A stretch of DNA of 64,000 nucleotides from Chloroflexaceae bacterium (GCA_028282325.1 JANQID010000031.1:1-64000), one strand, 5' to 3'; shown: positions 24,769 to 34,161, counted from the first letter of the stretch. Translations and numbers: made by a program. The notes: generated by a model from the letters alone, not told the origin.

Positions 24769-26598
24769 TCATTGGCAGAAGCCGGGCACTGCACCAAGCG
24801 GTTGGTTCTGCACTTGCACATCGCTCAACCCCGGGCCAGGCGCGCCAGGCGAGTTATCGACCGGATCGGTGCTAACGGTCAACTGCACGTTTGCCGGATA
24901 GTTGTTGGCCGGACATATGCGCGCGAAGCCGTTGGCATCGGTTGGACCAAGTGAGATCGTGTCTTCGTAACGCACGCTGCCGATCTCATACACAACGTTG
25001 ACAACAATGGTTTTACCGGCGACGCCGCTGCTCCCAATGCTTGTGTACACCCGCCCGATCAAATAGAGACCAGTATTGCCCATACTGTTTGGGTTGTAGT
25101 GCTTGACCGCGCTGAGCGATACCGAGATCGGCGGCGGAGGTGTTGGCGTCGGCGTATTTGACGGCGTCGGCGTATTCGTCGGCGTTGGTGTGTTCGTTCG
25201 CGTCGGCGTCGCCGTTCGCGTTGCGGTGGCCGTACGGGTACGCGTTGCCGTCGGCGTGTTCGTCGGCGTGTTCGTGATCGTTGGCGTCGCTGTGTTCGTC
25301 GGTGTGCGCGTGATCGTTGGCGTATTGGTTGGTCGCTGCGTTCTCGTCGGCAGCGGTGTATTGCTTGCCGTCGGCGTGTTCGTCGGCGTGCGCGTGACCG
25401 TTGGTGTACGTGTATTCGTCGGCGTGCGCGTATTCGTCGGCGTATTCGTCGGCGTATTCGTTGGCGTTGGCGTGCAGACCCACGGCGGGCATGGCGTACG
25501 AGTCGGTGTGGCCGTGCGCGTCGCCGTTGCCGTCGGCGTTGGCGCTCGGTTGATGATGAATGTGCGCGTTACCCATCCGGTGCGGCGACCGTCGGTGGCG
25601 AATGCCCGCGCACGGATCGTATATGTGCCATTGGGCAGGTTATTAAAAGTGGATTGCCTCATCATATTACAAGACCGATTGCCTCCGTGGGCGCAGTAAG
25701 CTGCCCGTCTTTCGGTGCGATTGCTTAAGCGAGAGCCATTGGGACGGTAGACCTGAATCCTCACTCTGGAAATGCCCGCACCGTCATAGGTTCCCACATC
25801 CGGGTTCCAGGCTTCCGCCTGAAAGCGGGTCTGCGAACGACTGGTAATTACGGTTCCATTCGCGCCTGGAACAATGATCGCGATATGCAGAGGCTGCGGA
25901 GTCGGCGTCAGCGTTGGCGTTCGCGTCGGCGCCGGCGTGTTGGTTGGCGGAGATGTATTGGTCGGCGACGGTGTATTCGTCGGTGTGCCGGTCTCCGTCG
26001 GCGTACTCGTCTCCGTTGGCGTGCTGGTTTCAGTGGGCGTGTTGGTTGGCGTCGACGTATGGGTTGGTGTTGGCGTATTCGTCGGCGTTGGCGTACTCGT
26101 CGGCGTATTCGTCGGCGTCGCTGTTGCGGTGGGCAATGGCGGCGGCGGCGGTGCGGTCGAGGCATCGCAGCCGGTCGTGATCGAACGCATCGCCTCGGCG
26201 GACAGCGTGAAGGAGGGGACAAATGCTGAAGTCATCGGATCCAACGTCTGGATCGGATAACTCACTGTCACCGTCACCGGGTCGCTATAGTTCCGACGCA
26301 TCAGGCTGATATAATCGATGATCATAGTCCGCGATACTTCATCCGTATCGACGAACACCGGCATACGGGCAATAGTCTCCTCACGTATCCCAATCAACTC
26401 TTGCGGACTTGGGCAAGGGCGCACAGCAGCGGCGCGTGCGCCCTCACGAGCAGCATGAGTGACTTCAACATAGACGAAGAGCACGTAGCCCAGATTGATA
26501 ATGCCCAGAATGAGCAATAAGAGAAACGGCAGCGCCAGGGCAAACTCGACTGTGCTTTGTGCGAGCTGGCGAATGCTTGGCAATGCTGATCTGCGCAT
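24769..26598 (-). CDS. Giant TadE-like protein with Thr/Pro-rich stalks and Ig-like modules
   Basis: This 609-aa protein starts with a TadE domain (QSTVEFALALPFLLLLILGIINLGYVLFVYVEVTHAAREGARAAA). A first TPT/NTPT low-complexity stalk (about 155-225) leads to an Ig-like domain (HIAIIVPGANGTVIT). A second, longer stalk (about 345-490) leads to a C-terminal beta domain (ISVSLSAVKHYNPNSMGNTG). A normal TadE is about 150-200 aa. The layout suggests a minor pilin that displays a binding head far from the cell. ATG 26598 follows GAGGG; a GTG 12 nt upstream is less likely. The stalk DNA is a hexamer-rich repeat (gtcggcgtattc) and keeps the opposite strand open. Confidence 0.8.
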   Translation of the reverse strand: MRRSALPSIRQLAQSTVEFALALPFLLLLILGIINLGYVLFVYVEVTHAAREGARAAAVRPCPSPQELIGIREETIARMPVFVDTDEVSRTMIIDYISLMRRNYSDPVTVTVSYPIQTLDPMTSAFVPSFTLSAEAMRSITTGCDASTAPPPPPLPTATATPTNTPTSTPTPTNTPTPTHTSTPTNTPTETSTPTETSTPTETGTPTNTPSPTNTSPPTNTPAPTRTPTLTPTPQPLHIAIIVPGANGTVITSRSQTRFQAEAWNPDVGTYDGAGISRVRIQVYRPNGSRLSNRTERRAAYCAHGGNRSCNMMRQSTFNNLPNGTYTIRARAFATDGRRTGWVTRTFIINRAPTPTATATRTATPTRTPCPPWVCTPTPTNTPTNTPTNTRTPTNTRTPTVTRTPTNTPTASNTPLPTRTQRPTNTPTITRTPTNTATPTITNTPTNTPTATRTRTATATRTATPTRTNTPTPTNTPTPSNTPTPTPPPPISVSLSAVKHYNPNSMGNTGLYLIGRVYTSIGSSGVAGKTIVVNVVYEIGSVRYEDTISLGPTDANGFARICPANNYPANVQLTVSTDPVDNSPGAPGPGLSDVQVQNQPLGAVPGFCQ

Positions 26599-26629
26599 CC
26601 CGACCCTCACGTTCTTGAATGATAAAACC

Positions 26630-27859
26630 TTATGGCGTTATCGTTTCAACCCTAATGTTCGCGTCTAAACTTCCGTTGTCTTCACGGACTTCGATAATCG
26701 TCAACTCGTTGCTATTAATCTCCACGTCATTGGCGACCAACGGCGGGTTGCTATCGATAACGATGCTGTAGCGACCAGCCGGCGCTTCGCGTGTATCACC
26801 CAATTCGGCGGTATAGATCTCGGCGCCATCAGCATCCACAACGTGGTAGGTTGGTGTGATCGCCTGTTGCAATGCATCGAGCAGTTGGGCGGCATCATCG
26901 GCGGTGAAAAACTCACCGCCGCCGTTCGTCGCGATCGCCGCAAGTTGCTCACGTAGTGGTTCATCGGTTGCAAAGCCAATCACGCTGATGCGCATATTGG
27001 GATAGTCGGTGTGCAATTGCGCCGCCACCGCCGCCGGATCGCCGTCGCAGTTCTCTTCGCCATCGCTGAGCAGGACAATCAGAGTTTCCGCCTGGGGATC
27101 AACCAGATCGATCGGCGCCTGCCGTAACGAAAGGTCGATCGGTGTGCGGCTCTCATTCACCGGGACAATGCTATTGATTTGCGCGATCAATGCCTCGCGA
27201 TCCAATGGTGCCAGCGGCTGCACCAGTTCCACATCGCTGCAATCGTCGCTGCGCTGGCGCCCATAGGTGCGCAACGCCACATTGGTTGTGTCGGGTAAGT
27301 TCCAAACCAGATCATCAAGCGCCTGATGGGCGATGTTGATCTTGCGCTCGCCGTTAAGGCGCGCCAGCATACTGCCCGATGCATCGAGAATGATGTACAA
27401 ATTGCCAACGTCGTGGGTCAGCGTTTCGCCGTCTGCCAGGCTCACGTGCAAAGCGCCGGCCGGAACTGGCGTTGGCGTCACGGTTGGCGCCGGCGTCGGC
27501 AGAGTTCCGATCAGTGCCTGGCGCACCGGCGTTTCAAGCGCCACGCTCGTATCAATCGACAACAGTATGGCCAAAGCTCCGCCCAGAATCAACGCCAGCG
27601 CCAGAGCGCCGCCCGTCCAGGCGAACAATCGGCGGCCACGCGGTTTTTTCGGCGGCGGCGATGCAGACGGCGACTGCACCCGCTCTAGTTCCTGCTTTAA
27701 CCGAATATCGTCGATCAACGCCGACAATTCGGGATAGTCGCCGCTGATCTCCCGAAGCTTTATACAGAGCGTCAGCGCCTGTTCCCAGCGCGCAGCGCGG
27801 AAATGAACCATCGCCTCAGTGTAGAGTTGTTCTGGATCGAGAGGTATCTGGTTTTCCAT
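26630..27859 (-). CDS. Membrane-anchored von Willebrand factor A protein
   Basis: This 409-aa protein has an N-terminal TPR-like helical part (LYTEAMVHFRAARWEQALTL), a basic segment and a membrane helix (about 84-100). A short PTPAPTVTPTP linker leads to a VWA domain with MIDAS motif DASGS (159-163) and a second metal-site loop LLSDGEENC. A small beta-sandwich tail follows. In Tad systems VWA domains are often fused to TadG; here the domain is a separate gene between tadC and the TadE-like genes. ATG 27859 follows GGAGGG. It may act as a pilus-tip or anchoring protein. Confidence 0.78.
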   Translation of the reverse strand: MENQIPLDPEQLYTEAMVHFRAARWEQALTLCIKLREISGDYPELSALIDDIRLKQELERVQSPSASPPPKKPRGRRLFAWTGGALALALILGGALAILLSIDTSVALETPVRQALIGTLPTPAPTVTPTPVPAGALHVSLADGETLTHDVGNLYIILDASGSMLARLNGERKINIAHQALDDLVWNLPDTTNVALRTYGRQRSDDCSDVELVQPLAPLDREALIAQINSIVPVNESRTPIDLSLRQAPIDLVDPQAETLIVLLSDGEENCDGDPAAVAAQLHTDYPNMRISVIGFATDEPLREQLAAIATNGGGEFFTADDAAQLLDALQQAITPTYHVVDADGAEIYTAELGDTREAPAGRYSIVIDSNPPLVANDVEINSNELTIIEVREDNGSLDANIRVETITP

Positions 27860-27863
27860 AATG

Positions 27864-28793
27864 CTACCCTCCAATGGCGAGCAACTGAGGTACTGCCGGA
27901 CCAAGCAGCACCGCAAAAATAGACGGGAATATGAGGAAGACGAGAGGGAACATCATCTTGATCGGCGCCTGATTTGCTCGCTCGTAGGCGCGTTGGCGAC
28001 GACGTATCCGCATATCCTCAGATTGGGCCTTGAGTACACGACCAATGCTGACACCCAATTCCTCGGATTGGTTCAGCACCGCAACAAAGCTGATAGCATC
28101 GGGGACGCCCGTGCGCTCGCCGAGCGACTGCAACGACTCGCGGCGGGTCTGGCCCATACCAATGTCTCGAAGCACGCGCGCAAACTCGCGCGACAGCTCG
28201 TTATTCCACTTGCTCATAATCTCTTGCAGACCGCTTTCGAAACTCAAACCGGCCTCGGTGGTGATTGTGAGCATATCCAGCGCGTCGGGCAGTGAGTTGA
28301 CAATTTCATGCTGACGGCGGGCAATGCGTCCTGACAGCCAGATGTCAGGGAAGAAAAATCCGACCAGCCCCAGTCCCGCAAGCATCATCACGCTGGCAAA
28401 GTCCACCGGATATCTCGTCACATAGCCAAAAAGCAAGGCAACGCTGAGAAACGTCACCATCGACAGTCCTTTCGCGCCGACAAACTCGGCGGGGCTCAAG
28501 CGCCCCGGACTACCGGCCCACCAGAGGCGATGCTGCAATGCCTCCATCCGATTCTTGGGCCACATCCAGCCGAAGAAGCGTGCGGCATAGCGGGCCAGCG
28601 GCACGATAATTCGCTGGGTGAAGGGCTGTGAAAGCTCGCGCTCTTGCAGCGTGAAGGGATGATATATCTCGCCGGCCAGATGCATATCGAGGCGTTCCTG
28701 GATTGTCGAACGCCGACTCATCTGCATAACGCCGACCGAAATCAGGATAATGCTTAGGGTGGCCAGCGTGCTGGAGAGAATGATATAAACCAT
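27864..28793 (-). CDS. tadC: TadC, Flp pilus inner-membrane platform protein
   Basis: This 309-aa type II secretion F-domain protein has two N-terminal membrane helices, the cytoplasmic four-helix T2SSF domain (LPDALDMLTITTEAGLSFESGLQEI) and C-terminal helices (APIKMMFPLVFLIFPSIFAVLLGP). TadC and TadB form the membrane platform through which the ATPase drives pilin polymerisation. It lies 21 nt after tadB and its stop is 4 nt before the VWA gene. Confidence 0.88.
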   Translation of the reverse strand: MVYIILSSTLATLSIILISVGVMQMSRRSTIQERLDMHLAGEIYHPFTLQERELSQPFTQRIIVPLARYAARFFGWMWPKNRMEALQHRLWWAGSPGRLSPAEFVGAKGLSMVTFLSVALLFGYVTRYPVDFASVMMLAGLGLVGFFFPDIWLSGRIARRQHEIVNSLPDALDMLTITTEAGLSFESGLQEIMSKWNNELSREFARVLRDIGMGQTRRESLQSLGERTGVPDAISFVAVLNQSEELGVSIGRVLKAQSEDMRIRRRQRAYERANQAPIKMMFPLVFLIFPSIFAVLLGPAVPQLLAIGG

Positions 28794-28814
28794 GGTTTTG
28801 CTCCTCCCAGACCT

Positions 28815-29786
28815 TTACACCTTGATATCGGCGACTTTGCGAATAACAACGAACCCGACCAGCGCGGAGATGAACGCAAAGACAGGGATCAACAGCGTCC
28901 AGCCCGGTTCAAAGAGTTGCATCATATAATCGGGATTGATCGTGAAGATGATTAACGCCAATCCCAGCGGCAGCAAACCGACCACATAACTTGACATGCG
29001 TTGCATCGATGTGATCACGCGGACTTCACGGCGTAGCTTGCCGCGCTCACGGATCGTCGTACTAATGCTTTCGAGGATCTCCGTCAGATTGCCGCCGACC
29101 CGTCCATTGATTTTGATTGCGGTGATCACCAGCTCCAGATCGCTCGACTCCATCCGATCCGCCAGGTGATCAAGCGCGTCGTTGAGGCTGACGCCAAGTT
29201 GCACTTCTTGTACAACGCGTTCCAGTTCGCTGCGTGTTGGTTCCGGCGACTCCTTCGCGACCATCTTCAATGCTTGCACTAGACTGAACCCGCCGCGCAA
29301 CGAGCTGCTCAACATCGTCAGCAATTCAGCGATTTGATCGGCAAACGCTTGTTTGCGACGCTGCTTAAGCGTCTTGACCCACAAGATCGGCAGCGTAAAG
29401 CCCAACAGCAAGGTGATGGGAATGAGCAGCAGCGATTTCCAGACCAGCAGCGCGATCAACGCCATCACCAGCGGTATTGCGATGCGGATCAGAATGTATT
29501 CGGGAATGGTAAGCGGCAAATTGGCTTGCTCAAGCTGGCGTGCAATCTGCCGACTGAAGCTCTGGTTGCTAATTGCTTCATTCAAGCGATCAATGATGGG
29601 ATTCTCTGTTTTGGCGTTGACAAAATCGCCCGAAACATAATCATATGAACTGTTGTTTAAAAACATTTCTAGGCGTGAGCTGACATCGCTCTTACGCCCC
29701 AGAAGTTGACGTAACGCCGCTACGATGATCAGCAGGGTGAAACCGGCCAGTACCGCCGCGCTGATAGAGAGCATCATCGTATTCAT
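28815..29786 (-). CDS. tadB: TadB, Flp pilus inner-membrane platform protein
   Basis: This 323-aa T2SSF protein has an N-terminal membrane helix, a middle pair of helices (IPLVMALIALLVWKSLLLIPITLLLGF) and the T2SSF core (QIAELLTMLSSSLRGGFSLVQALKMVAKESPEP, with GGNLTEILESI). C-terminal membrane helices follow. TadB partners TadC in the assembly platform. The gap to tadA is only 3 nt, indicating coupling. Confidence 0.88.
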   Translation of the reverse strand: MNTMMLSISAAVLAGFTLLIIVAALRQLLGRKSDVSSRLEMFLNNSSYDYVSGDFVNAKTENPIIDRLNEAISNQSFSRQIARQLEQANLPLTIPEYILIRIAIPLVMALIALLVWKSLLLIPITLLLGFTLPILWVKTLKQRRKQAFADQIAELLTMLSSSLRGGFSLVQALKMVAKESPEPTRSELERVVQEVQLGVSLNDALDHLADRMESSDLELVITAIKINGRVGGNLTEILESISTTIRERGKLRREVRVITSMQRMSSYVVGLLPLGLALIIFTINPDYMMQLFEPGWTLLIPVFAFISALVGFVVIRKVADIKV

Positions 29787-29789
29787 GCG

Positions 29790-31205
29790 TTACCCCCTCT
29801 CCGGTGAGCCGCTGAAGCCAAACACGTTCGGCGGCAAGGTGACATTATGGTGCTGAAGCTGCTCGAGGAAGCGCGGACGTATGCCGGTTGGCAGAACACG
29901 TCCCAGCACACGGCCGTCACGCATACCTTGATGCTGAAAGACAAAGATGTCGGACATCGAGACAACGTCGCCTTCCATGCCGGTCACTTCGCACACCTTG
30001 ACAATCTTGCGCGAGCCGTCGCGCATACGCTCAAGCTGCACAATGACGTCGATCGCTGCGGCGATTTGCTCGCGAATGGCTCGCTGTGGCAGATCAATCC
30101 CTGCCATCAACACCATCGTTTCCAGACGGCTAATGGCATCGCGCGGAGTATTTGCGTGCAACGTCGTCATCGAGCCATCGTGGCCGGTGTTCATCGCCTG
30201 AAGCATATCGAGCGACTCGCCTGATCGACATTCACCGACAACGATGCGGTCAGGGCGCATACGCAACGCGTTGATCACCAGATCACGAATGCCGACTTCG
30301 CCGCGCCCTTCGATGTTCGCCGGGCGAGACTCGAGAGTGATGACGTGACGCTGCTGAAGCTGAAGTTCGGCGGCGTTCTCGATTGTGACGATGCGCTCGT
30401 CGGATGGAATAAAAGACGAGAGCATATTCAACATCGTCGTTTTCCCGGTGCCGGTGCCGCCCGCCACAACGATGTTCAGCCGTCCGAGCACACACGCGCG
30501 TAAGAGGTCAACTAACTCTGCCGATGCCGTGCCGCGCGCAATGAGATCGTTAGCTCCAAGCGGTCGCTTGAAAAACTTGCGGATTGTCAAGGTCGGGCCA
30601 TTCAAGCACAACGGCGGAATAATCGCATTCAGACGACTGCCGTCGGGCAAACGTGCATCCACCATTGGCGTGGTTTCGTCGCAGCGACGGCCAAGCGGAG
30701 CGATGATACGGTCGATAATGCGACGGATATGATCATCGTTGATGAAGCCGGCGCTTGTCTCTTCGAGCCGTCCGCTGCGCTCAACCCAGATCTGATTTGG
30801 CCCGTTGACCATAATTTCCGATACGCTCTCATCGGCCAGTAGCGGTTCCAGCGGACCCAGACCGAGCAACTCGTCTTGAGCCAGGCGTACCAAACGCGTC
30901 CGCTCGCGATCAGACACAACCCGCCCGACGCTGTCAAGATATTCTGAGGTGAGCGCCGCAATACGGCGCGGAAAATATTCGGGATCACGGCGCGCGCTGG
31001 CTGGCTCAGGCTCAGAGACCAACCGCGTCTGAACCTGAGTGATCAGCTCACGGTCTTCTTGTGATGCGGTGGCAAAGTCGATCGCACTTGACGTTAGTCG
31101 CGTCGTCTGGTTTTGAGCTACAGTATGCTCTTCGATGCCAGGCAACGATTGCTCGCGAGCTTTAACCGCATTGCCTTCAGGACGAGAAAAACGCAGGCGG
31201 GGCAT
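29790..31205 (-). CDS. tadA: TadA/CpaF-type secretion ATPase
   Basis: This 471-aa member of the VirB11/CpaF family has Walker A GGTGTGKT at about 249-256, Asp and His boxes in RIVTIENAAELQL, and Walker B DRIVVGECRSGESLDMLQAMNTGHDGSMTTLHAN. The N-terminal domain has LLADESVSEIMVNGPNQIWVE. It forms the hexameric motor for Flp pilus assembly. ATG 31205 follows AGGAGGA. Confidence 0.93.
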   Translation of the reverse strand: MPRLRFSRPEGNAVKAREQSLPGIEEHTVAQNQTTRLTSSAIDFATASQEDRELITQVQTRLVSEPEPASARRDPEYFPRRIAALTSEYLDSVGRVVSDRERTRLVRLAQDELLGLGPLEPLLADESVSEIMVNGPNQIWVERSGRLEETSAGFINDDHIRRIIDRIIAPLGRRCDETTPMVDARLPDGSRLNAIIPPLCLNGPTLTIRKFFKRPLGANDLIARGTASAELVDLLRACVLGRLNIVVAGGTGTGKTTMLNMLSSFIPSDERIVTIENAAELQLQQRHVITLESRPANIEGRGEVGIRDLVINALRMRPDRIVVGECRSGESLDMLQAMNTGHDGSMTTLHANTPRDAISRLETMVLMAGIDLPQRAIREQIAAAIDVIVQLERMRDGSRKIVKVCEVTGMEGDVVSMSDIFVFQHQGMRDGRVLGRVLPTGIRPRFLEQLQHHNVTLPPNVFGFSGSPERG

Positions 31206-31217
31206 ACTTCCTCCTCA

Positions 31218-32486
31218 CTAGGCGTTCCGCCGCAGCGTCCGGAAGAATCCGGCGCGCTCTTTATTTTTTCCATCTGCCCGACGATTGTTTTTGCCTCGTT
31301 CAGGCGCCAGACTAATCGGATTTACCTGTTCTCCGGCGACATAGGCGGCGAGCTTGCGCAGACTATCGGCGACCCAGCTCTGCGCATGCGAAACCACGAT
31401 CGGCACGCCTCGATTCACGCTGTATGTTACTAATTGGCCTGCGCTAGGAATGTTCGCGCTAACTGGATGGTGCAAGTGTTGTTGCACATCTTCGAGTGAG
31501 ACCCCATCGACGCTGGGGAAGCGATTGAGTACAATCGACACGCGTCCGGTGGTCATCTCGTTTTGCTTGAGATAGTCGAGGAAAAATTTGATGTTCTTCA
31601 GTGATGGGACCTCAGGTGTTGCGACGACCAGAACTTCGTCTGCCCGTGACAGTAGCGCCATGGTAATTTCGTCGAGCACGCACCATGTATCGGCGACGAC
31701 ATAGCTATAGCTTTGCAGCAATGCGTCGAGGATGCGGCTGAGTTGCTCGCTCGTGATCTCACCGGCGACCTCGGGTGAATTCGGCGCCAGCAATACATGG
31801 ATTCCCGAGTCGTGCTGTTGCATCACACCCGAAAGCAATGTTTCATCGATGTCGTCGGAACGGGCGCATAGCTCTTGCAGCGTGTGCCGCGACCAGATGT
31901 TCAGGTGGGTGCCAATATGGCCAAATTGCAAGCCAAAATCTGTCAGCGCCACGCGACCGGAACTATACTGGCGCAACAAGATTGCCAGATTCGTCGAGAC
32001 AACCGTCGTACCCACACCGCCTTTGGGCGATATAACAACGACGAATTTGCCTTGCCCGGCCTGCACCGGATCGCTTGGCAGAGATGTTCTTGTATTCGCC
32101 TGACGATTCCGCTCCAGCCCGACAACCGAGCGGATGCTTTGGAGCAACTCATCATAATTCAGCGGCCGATTCACAATATCACGTGCTCCAACCGTCACCA
32201 GACGCCGCCAGATCAGGCCATCGGGGTTGTCCGCCAGCGCAATGCAGACTATGCCTGGTTCGCTGATAAAGATCTGACGCATAAGCATCTCGGTCTCATC
32301 AACTTCTCGGTCAATAATCACCAGATCCGGATGCGTTTGCCGAATGAGATTGATGCTGGCATCCAGTACGCCTAATCGCACAACCGAACCGACATCCGCT
32401 TCACTGCTCAGTTGATGGATCCAGTCTTGATCAAGCTGATCGGGCCTGGTGATGATAACTATTTTCAGAGTTTGCTCGTTGGACAC
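31218..32486 (-). CDS. cpaE: TadZ/CpaE-like ATPase
   Basis: This 422-aa protein has a receiver-like N-terminal domain (LKIVIITRPDQLDQDW, PDLVIIDREVDETE) and a MinD/ParA-type ATPase domain with the deviant Walker A KGGVGTTVVS. CpaE/TadZ proteins localise the Tad machinery to a pole or site. The GTG at 32486 is preferred because AAGGAAC lies 7 nt upstream; another GTG at 32501 has poorer spacing. Confidence 0.85.
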   Translation of the reverse strand: MSNEQTLKIVIITRPDQLDQDWIHQLSSEADVGSVVRLGVLDASINLIRQTHPDLVIIDREVDETEMLMRQIFISEPGIVCIALADNPDGLIWRRLVTVGARDIVNRPLNYDELLQSIRSVVGLERNRQANTRTSLPSDPVQAGQGKFVVVISPKGGVGTTVVSTNLAILLRQYSSGRVALTDFGLQFGHIGTHLNIWSRHTLQELCARSDDIDETLLSGVMQQHDSGIHVLLAPNSPEVAGEITSEQLSRILDALLQSYSYVVADTWCVLDEITMALLSRADEVLVVATPEVPSLKNIKFFLDYLKQNEMTTGRVSIVLNRFPSVDGVSLEDVQQHLHHPVSANIPSAGQLVTYSVNRGVPIVVSHAQSWVADSLRKLAAYVAGEQVNPISLAPERGKNNRRADGKNKERAGFFRTLRRNA

Positions 32487-32588
32487 GAGAGTTCCTTTCA
32501 CGAAAGGTCAATAAACGACAGTCATGCATATATGCCGACCGGTCTCTTGCCACAAACAAGGTAGCGGCAATCTGTTGTCGATGCGTTT

Positions 32589-33353
32589 TTAACGAAACTG
32601 ATAGCGATCAAGCATCTGATCGCGATTGATTGGCTGCGTCGTAAATGGCTCTTCGTCTACAACCGAACGCAGAACAAAGTCAATCACTCCGCCAGAGTCT
32701 TTGATGTTTTTGAGGATAATCGCATCTTCAGGCTTCATCAAAAGCATCAGCGCAATAGGCTGAATATCGGGCGTATCTTCACCGACTACCGGACGCAACA
32801 CCCGAAACACCTCGATATTTTGCAGCGTAAAGCCGGTTGCCGAGGCGCCGCTCACACCGTTCGCCGAATCCACGGCTGTCGTCAACATCAGATCAATTCG
32901 GTCGCCATCCTCAATGATATTGACCTGACTCATCAAATCCACGATAGGAAAGGCAAACAATACATGCCCCTCTGGCAACCGCTGACTGATCTTTAACGCA
33001 TTGTCGCCCGCGATCTGCCAGATGCCAAACGTCTCACCCTGTCCGACCTGCTCAACCAGGATCTGGTCATCAAGATTCACCGTTTGGGTTATTGCGGTGA
33101 CCGGCACCAGATCCAGCGGGAACTCTTTCATTAAATAGTCTTCCGGATTGATCAGCGTGCCAGGTGTCAATGGCCGCGCGGCGACGGGCAACTGCATCAC
33201 CGCGACGGCTGGCTCACTGTCGTTTTGAGCGAGTTGGCGCGCTTGCTCAATAGCAGTATTCTGCTGTTGCAACAGGAAGAACACCAGACCGCCCGTGCCG
33301 ATCGCGAGCACGATGCCGACTGCTAACCAGAGCCAACCCTTCCGACGATTCAC
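32589..33353 (-). CDS. cpaB: CpaB/RcpC-like Flp pilus assembly protein
   Basis: This 254-aa protein has an N-terminal membrane helix (about 7-28) followed by a SAF/CpaB domain (VAARPLTPGTLINPEDY, QVGQGETFGIWQIAGDNALKISQRLPEGHVLFAFPI). RcpC/CpaB proteins support Flp pilus biogenesis outside the membrane. It starts at GTG 33353 behind GAGGAG. It heads the assembly operon; the pilin genes lie upstream, beyond a hairpin. Confidence 0.82.
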   Translation of the reverse strand: MNRRKGWLWLAVGIVLAIGTGGLVFFLLQQQNTAIEQARQLAQNDSEPAVAVMQLPVAARPLTPGTLINPEDYLMKEFPLDLVPVTAITQTVNLDDQILVEQVGQGETFGIWQIAGDNALKISQRLPEGHVLFAFPIVDLMSQVNIIEDGDRIDLMLTTAVDSANGVSGASATGFTLQNIEVFRVLRPVVGEDTPDIQPIALMLLMKPEDAIILKNIKDSGGVIDFVLRSVVDEEPFTTQPINRDQMLDRYQFR

Positions 33354-33640
33354 GCTGCTACTCCTCTGTGTGCGAACTCTCGGGCGACGGTTTTGTTGTT
33401 TCCATTAAAACATTTAAGGATAGATGAAAACGCCCGATACGCTTTTCAATAACAACTTCAAATCCAATACCTTTCTTGAAGGTGATCTCAATTTTAAGAA
33501 CTTTCATTACTGCAACGACGCACTACAGAAACGAGCGACCCTTTTTTCATTACAGCAAGATTACAAGGAAAACCAATCTGTATAGTGTTATGATCAATAG
33601 TAAATTCACCGAAGATCAGAATTCTTGATGTTCTTCCAGT

Positions 33641-33674
33641 AAAGCGTCGTTCTATTCTGGAGGAACGACGCTTT
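33641..33674. terminator. Terminator between flp pilin genes and the tad assembly genes
   Basis: A perfect 12-bp stem (aaagcgtcgttc/gaacgacgcttt) has a 10-nt loop and lies about 90 bp downstream of the second pilin gene on the minus strand. It would end most pilin transcripts, giving pilins at higher level than assembly proteins. The rest of the 411-bp gap (33354-33764) is AT-rich without an ORF and probably holds the promoter of the assembly operon. Confidence 0.65.
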
Positions 33675-33764
33675 GTTGGGCCGACTTGGACTGTTTATTA
33701 CAGAGATGTGTGAAGTCTTGGGCAGGTCAGACTACGTGAGCGAGTCTTCTGCACGAAACCAGGA

Positions 33765-33920
33765 TTAGCTCATTGTGCTATGGATCGTGCTAAAGATTGT
33801 GCTGACCTGATTTCCGAGGAGTGTGAGGACGCCGATAACAACGATTGCAATGAGCACAAGAATGAGTGCGTACTCAACCAATCCCTGCCCCTCGTCTTTT
33901 GCAAAGAAGCTGCGTAGCAT
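33765..33920 (-). CDS. flp: Flp-type pilin 2 (51 aa)
   Basis: This short ORF encodes a class IVb Flp prepilin. It has a short leader (MLRSFFAKDEGQ), a Gly before the processing site, and the glutamate-containing hydrophobic core GLVEYALILVLIAIVVIGVL. A small polar tail follows (GNQVSTIFSTIHSTMS). Flp pilins of 50-60 aa are the major subunit of Tad pili. AGGAAGG precedes ATG 33920. It is 26 bp downstream of a nearly identical pilin gene. Confidence 0.88.
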   Translation of the reverse strand: MLRSFFAKDEGQGLVEYALILVLIAIVVIGVLTLLGNQVSTIFSTIHSTMS

Positions 33921-33946
33921 TATGACCTTCCTAGACTAAAGCGAAC

Positions 33947-34105
33947 TTACGAACTCAAACCGCTGTTGATCGTGCTGAAGACTTCGCTGACCTTGTCGCC
34001 GAGTAGGGTAAGAATGCCAATAACGACAATAGCAATCAAAACCAGAATCAATGCATACTCGACCAGTCCCTGTCCTTCTTCCTTGGCGAAAAATGCGCGT
34101 ACCAT
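33947..34105 (-). CDS. flp: Flp-type pilin 1 (52 aa)
   Basis: This is a second Flp prepilin with the same plan: leader MVRAFFAKEEGQ, core GLVEYALILVLIAIVVIGIL, tail GDKVSEVFSTINSGLSS. AAAGGAG precedes ATG 34105. It differs from the downstream copy mainly in the leader and tail, so the two could form mixed fibres or serve different conditions. A prepilin peptidase gene (tadV/cpaA) is not seen in this window. Confidence 0.88.
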   Translation of the reverse strand: MVRAFFAKEEGQGLVEYALILVLIAIVVIGILTLLGDKVSEVFSTINSGLSS

Positions 34106-34155
34106 GGTTAGCTCCTTTCTTGAATTGGTACTTTAGGGTGTTTCCCTTGTACATT

Positions 34156-34161
34156 AGTATA
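34156..34161 (-). promoter_or_regulatory. Candidate -10 element upstream of the flp genes
   Basis: On the minus strand TATACT lies about 50 nt before the first pilin's ATG (34105), in an AT-rich stretch. A convincing -35 is not visible. The element is suggested by position only. Confidence 0.3.

Noticed and set aside
25103-25699. Valine/glycine-rich plus-strand ORF opposite the Thr/Pro stalk
   Set aside because: It results from the stalk's repeated codons read in reverse (GVGVFVGV).
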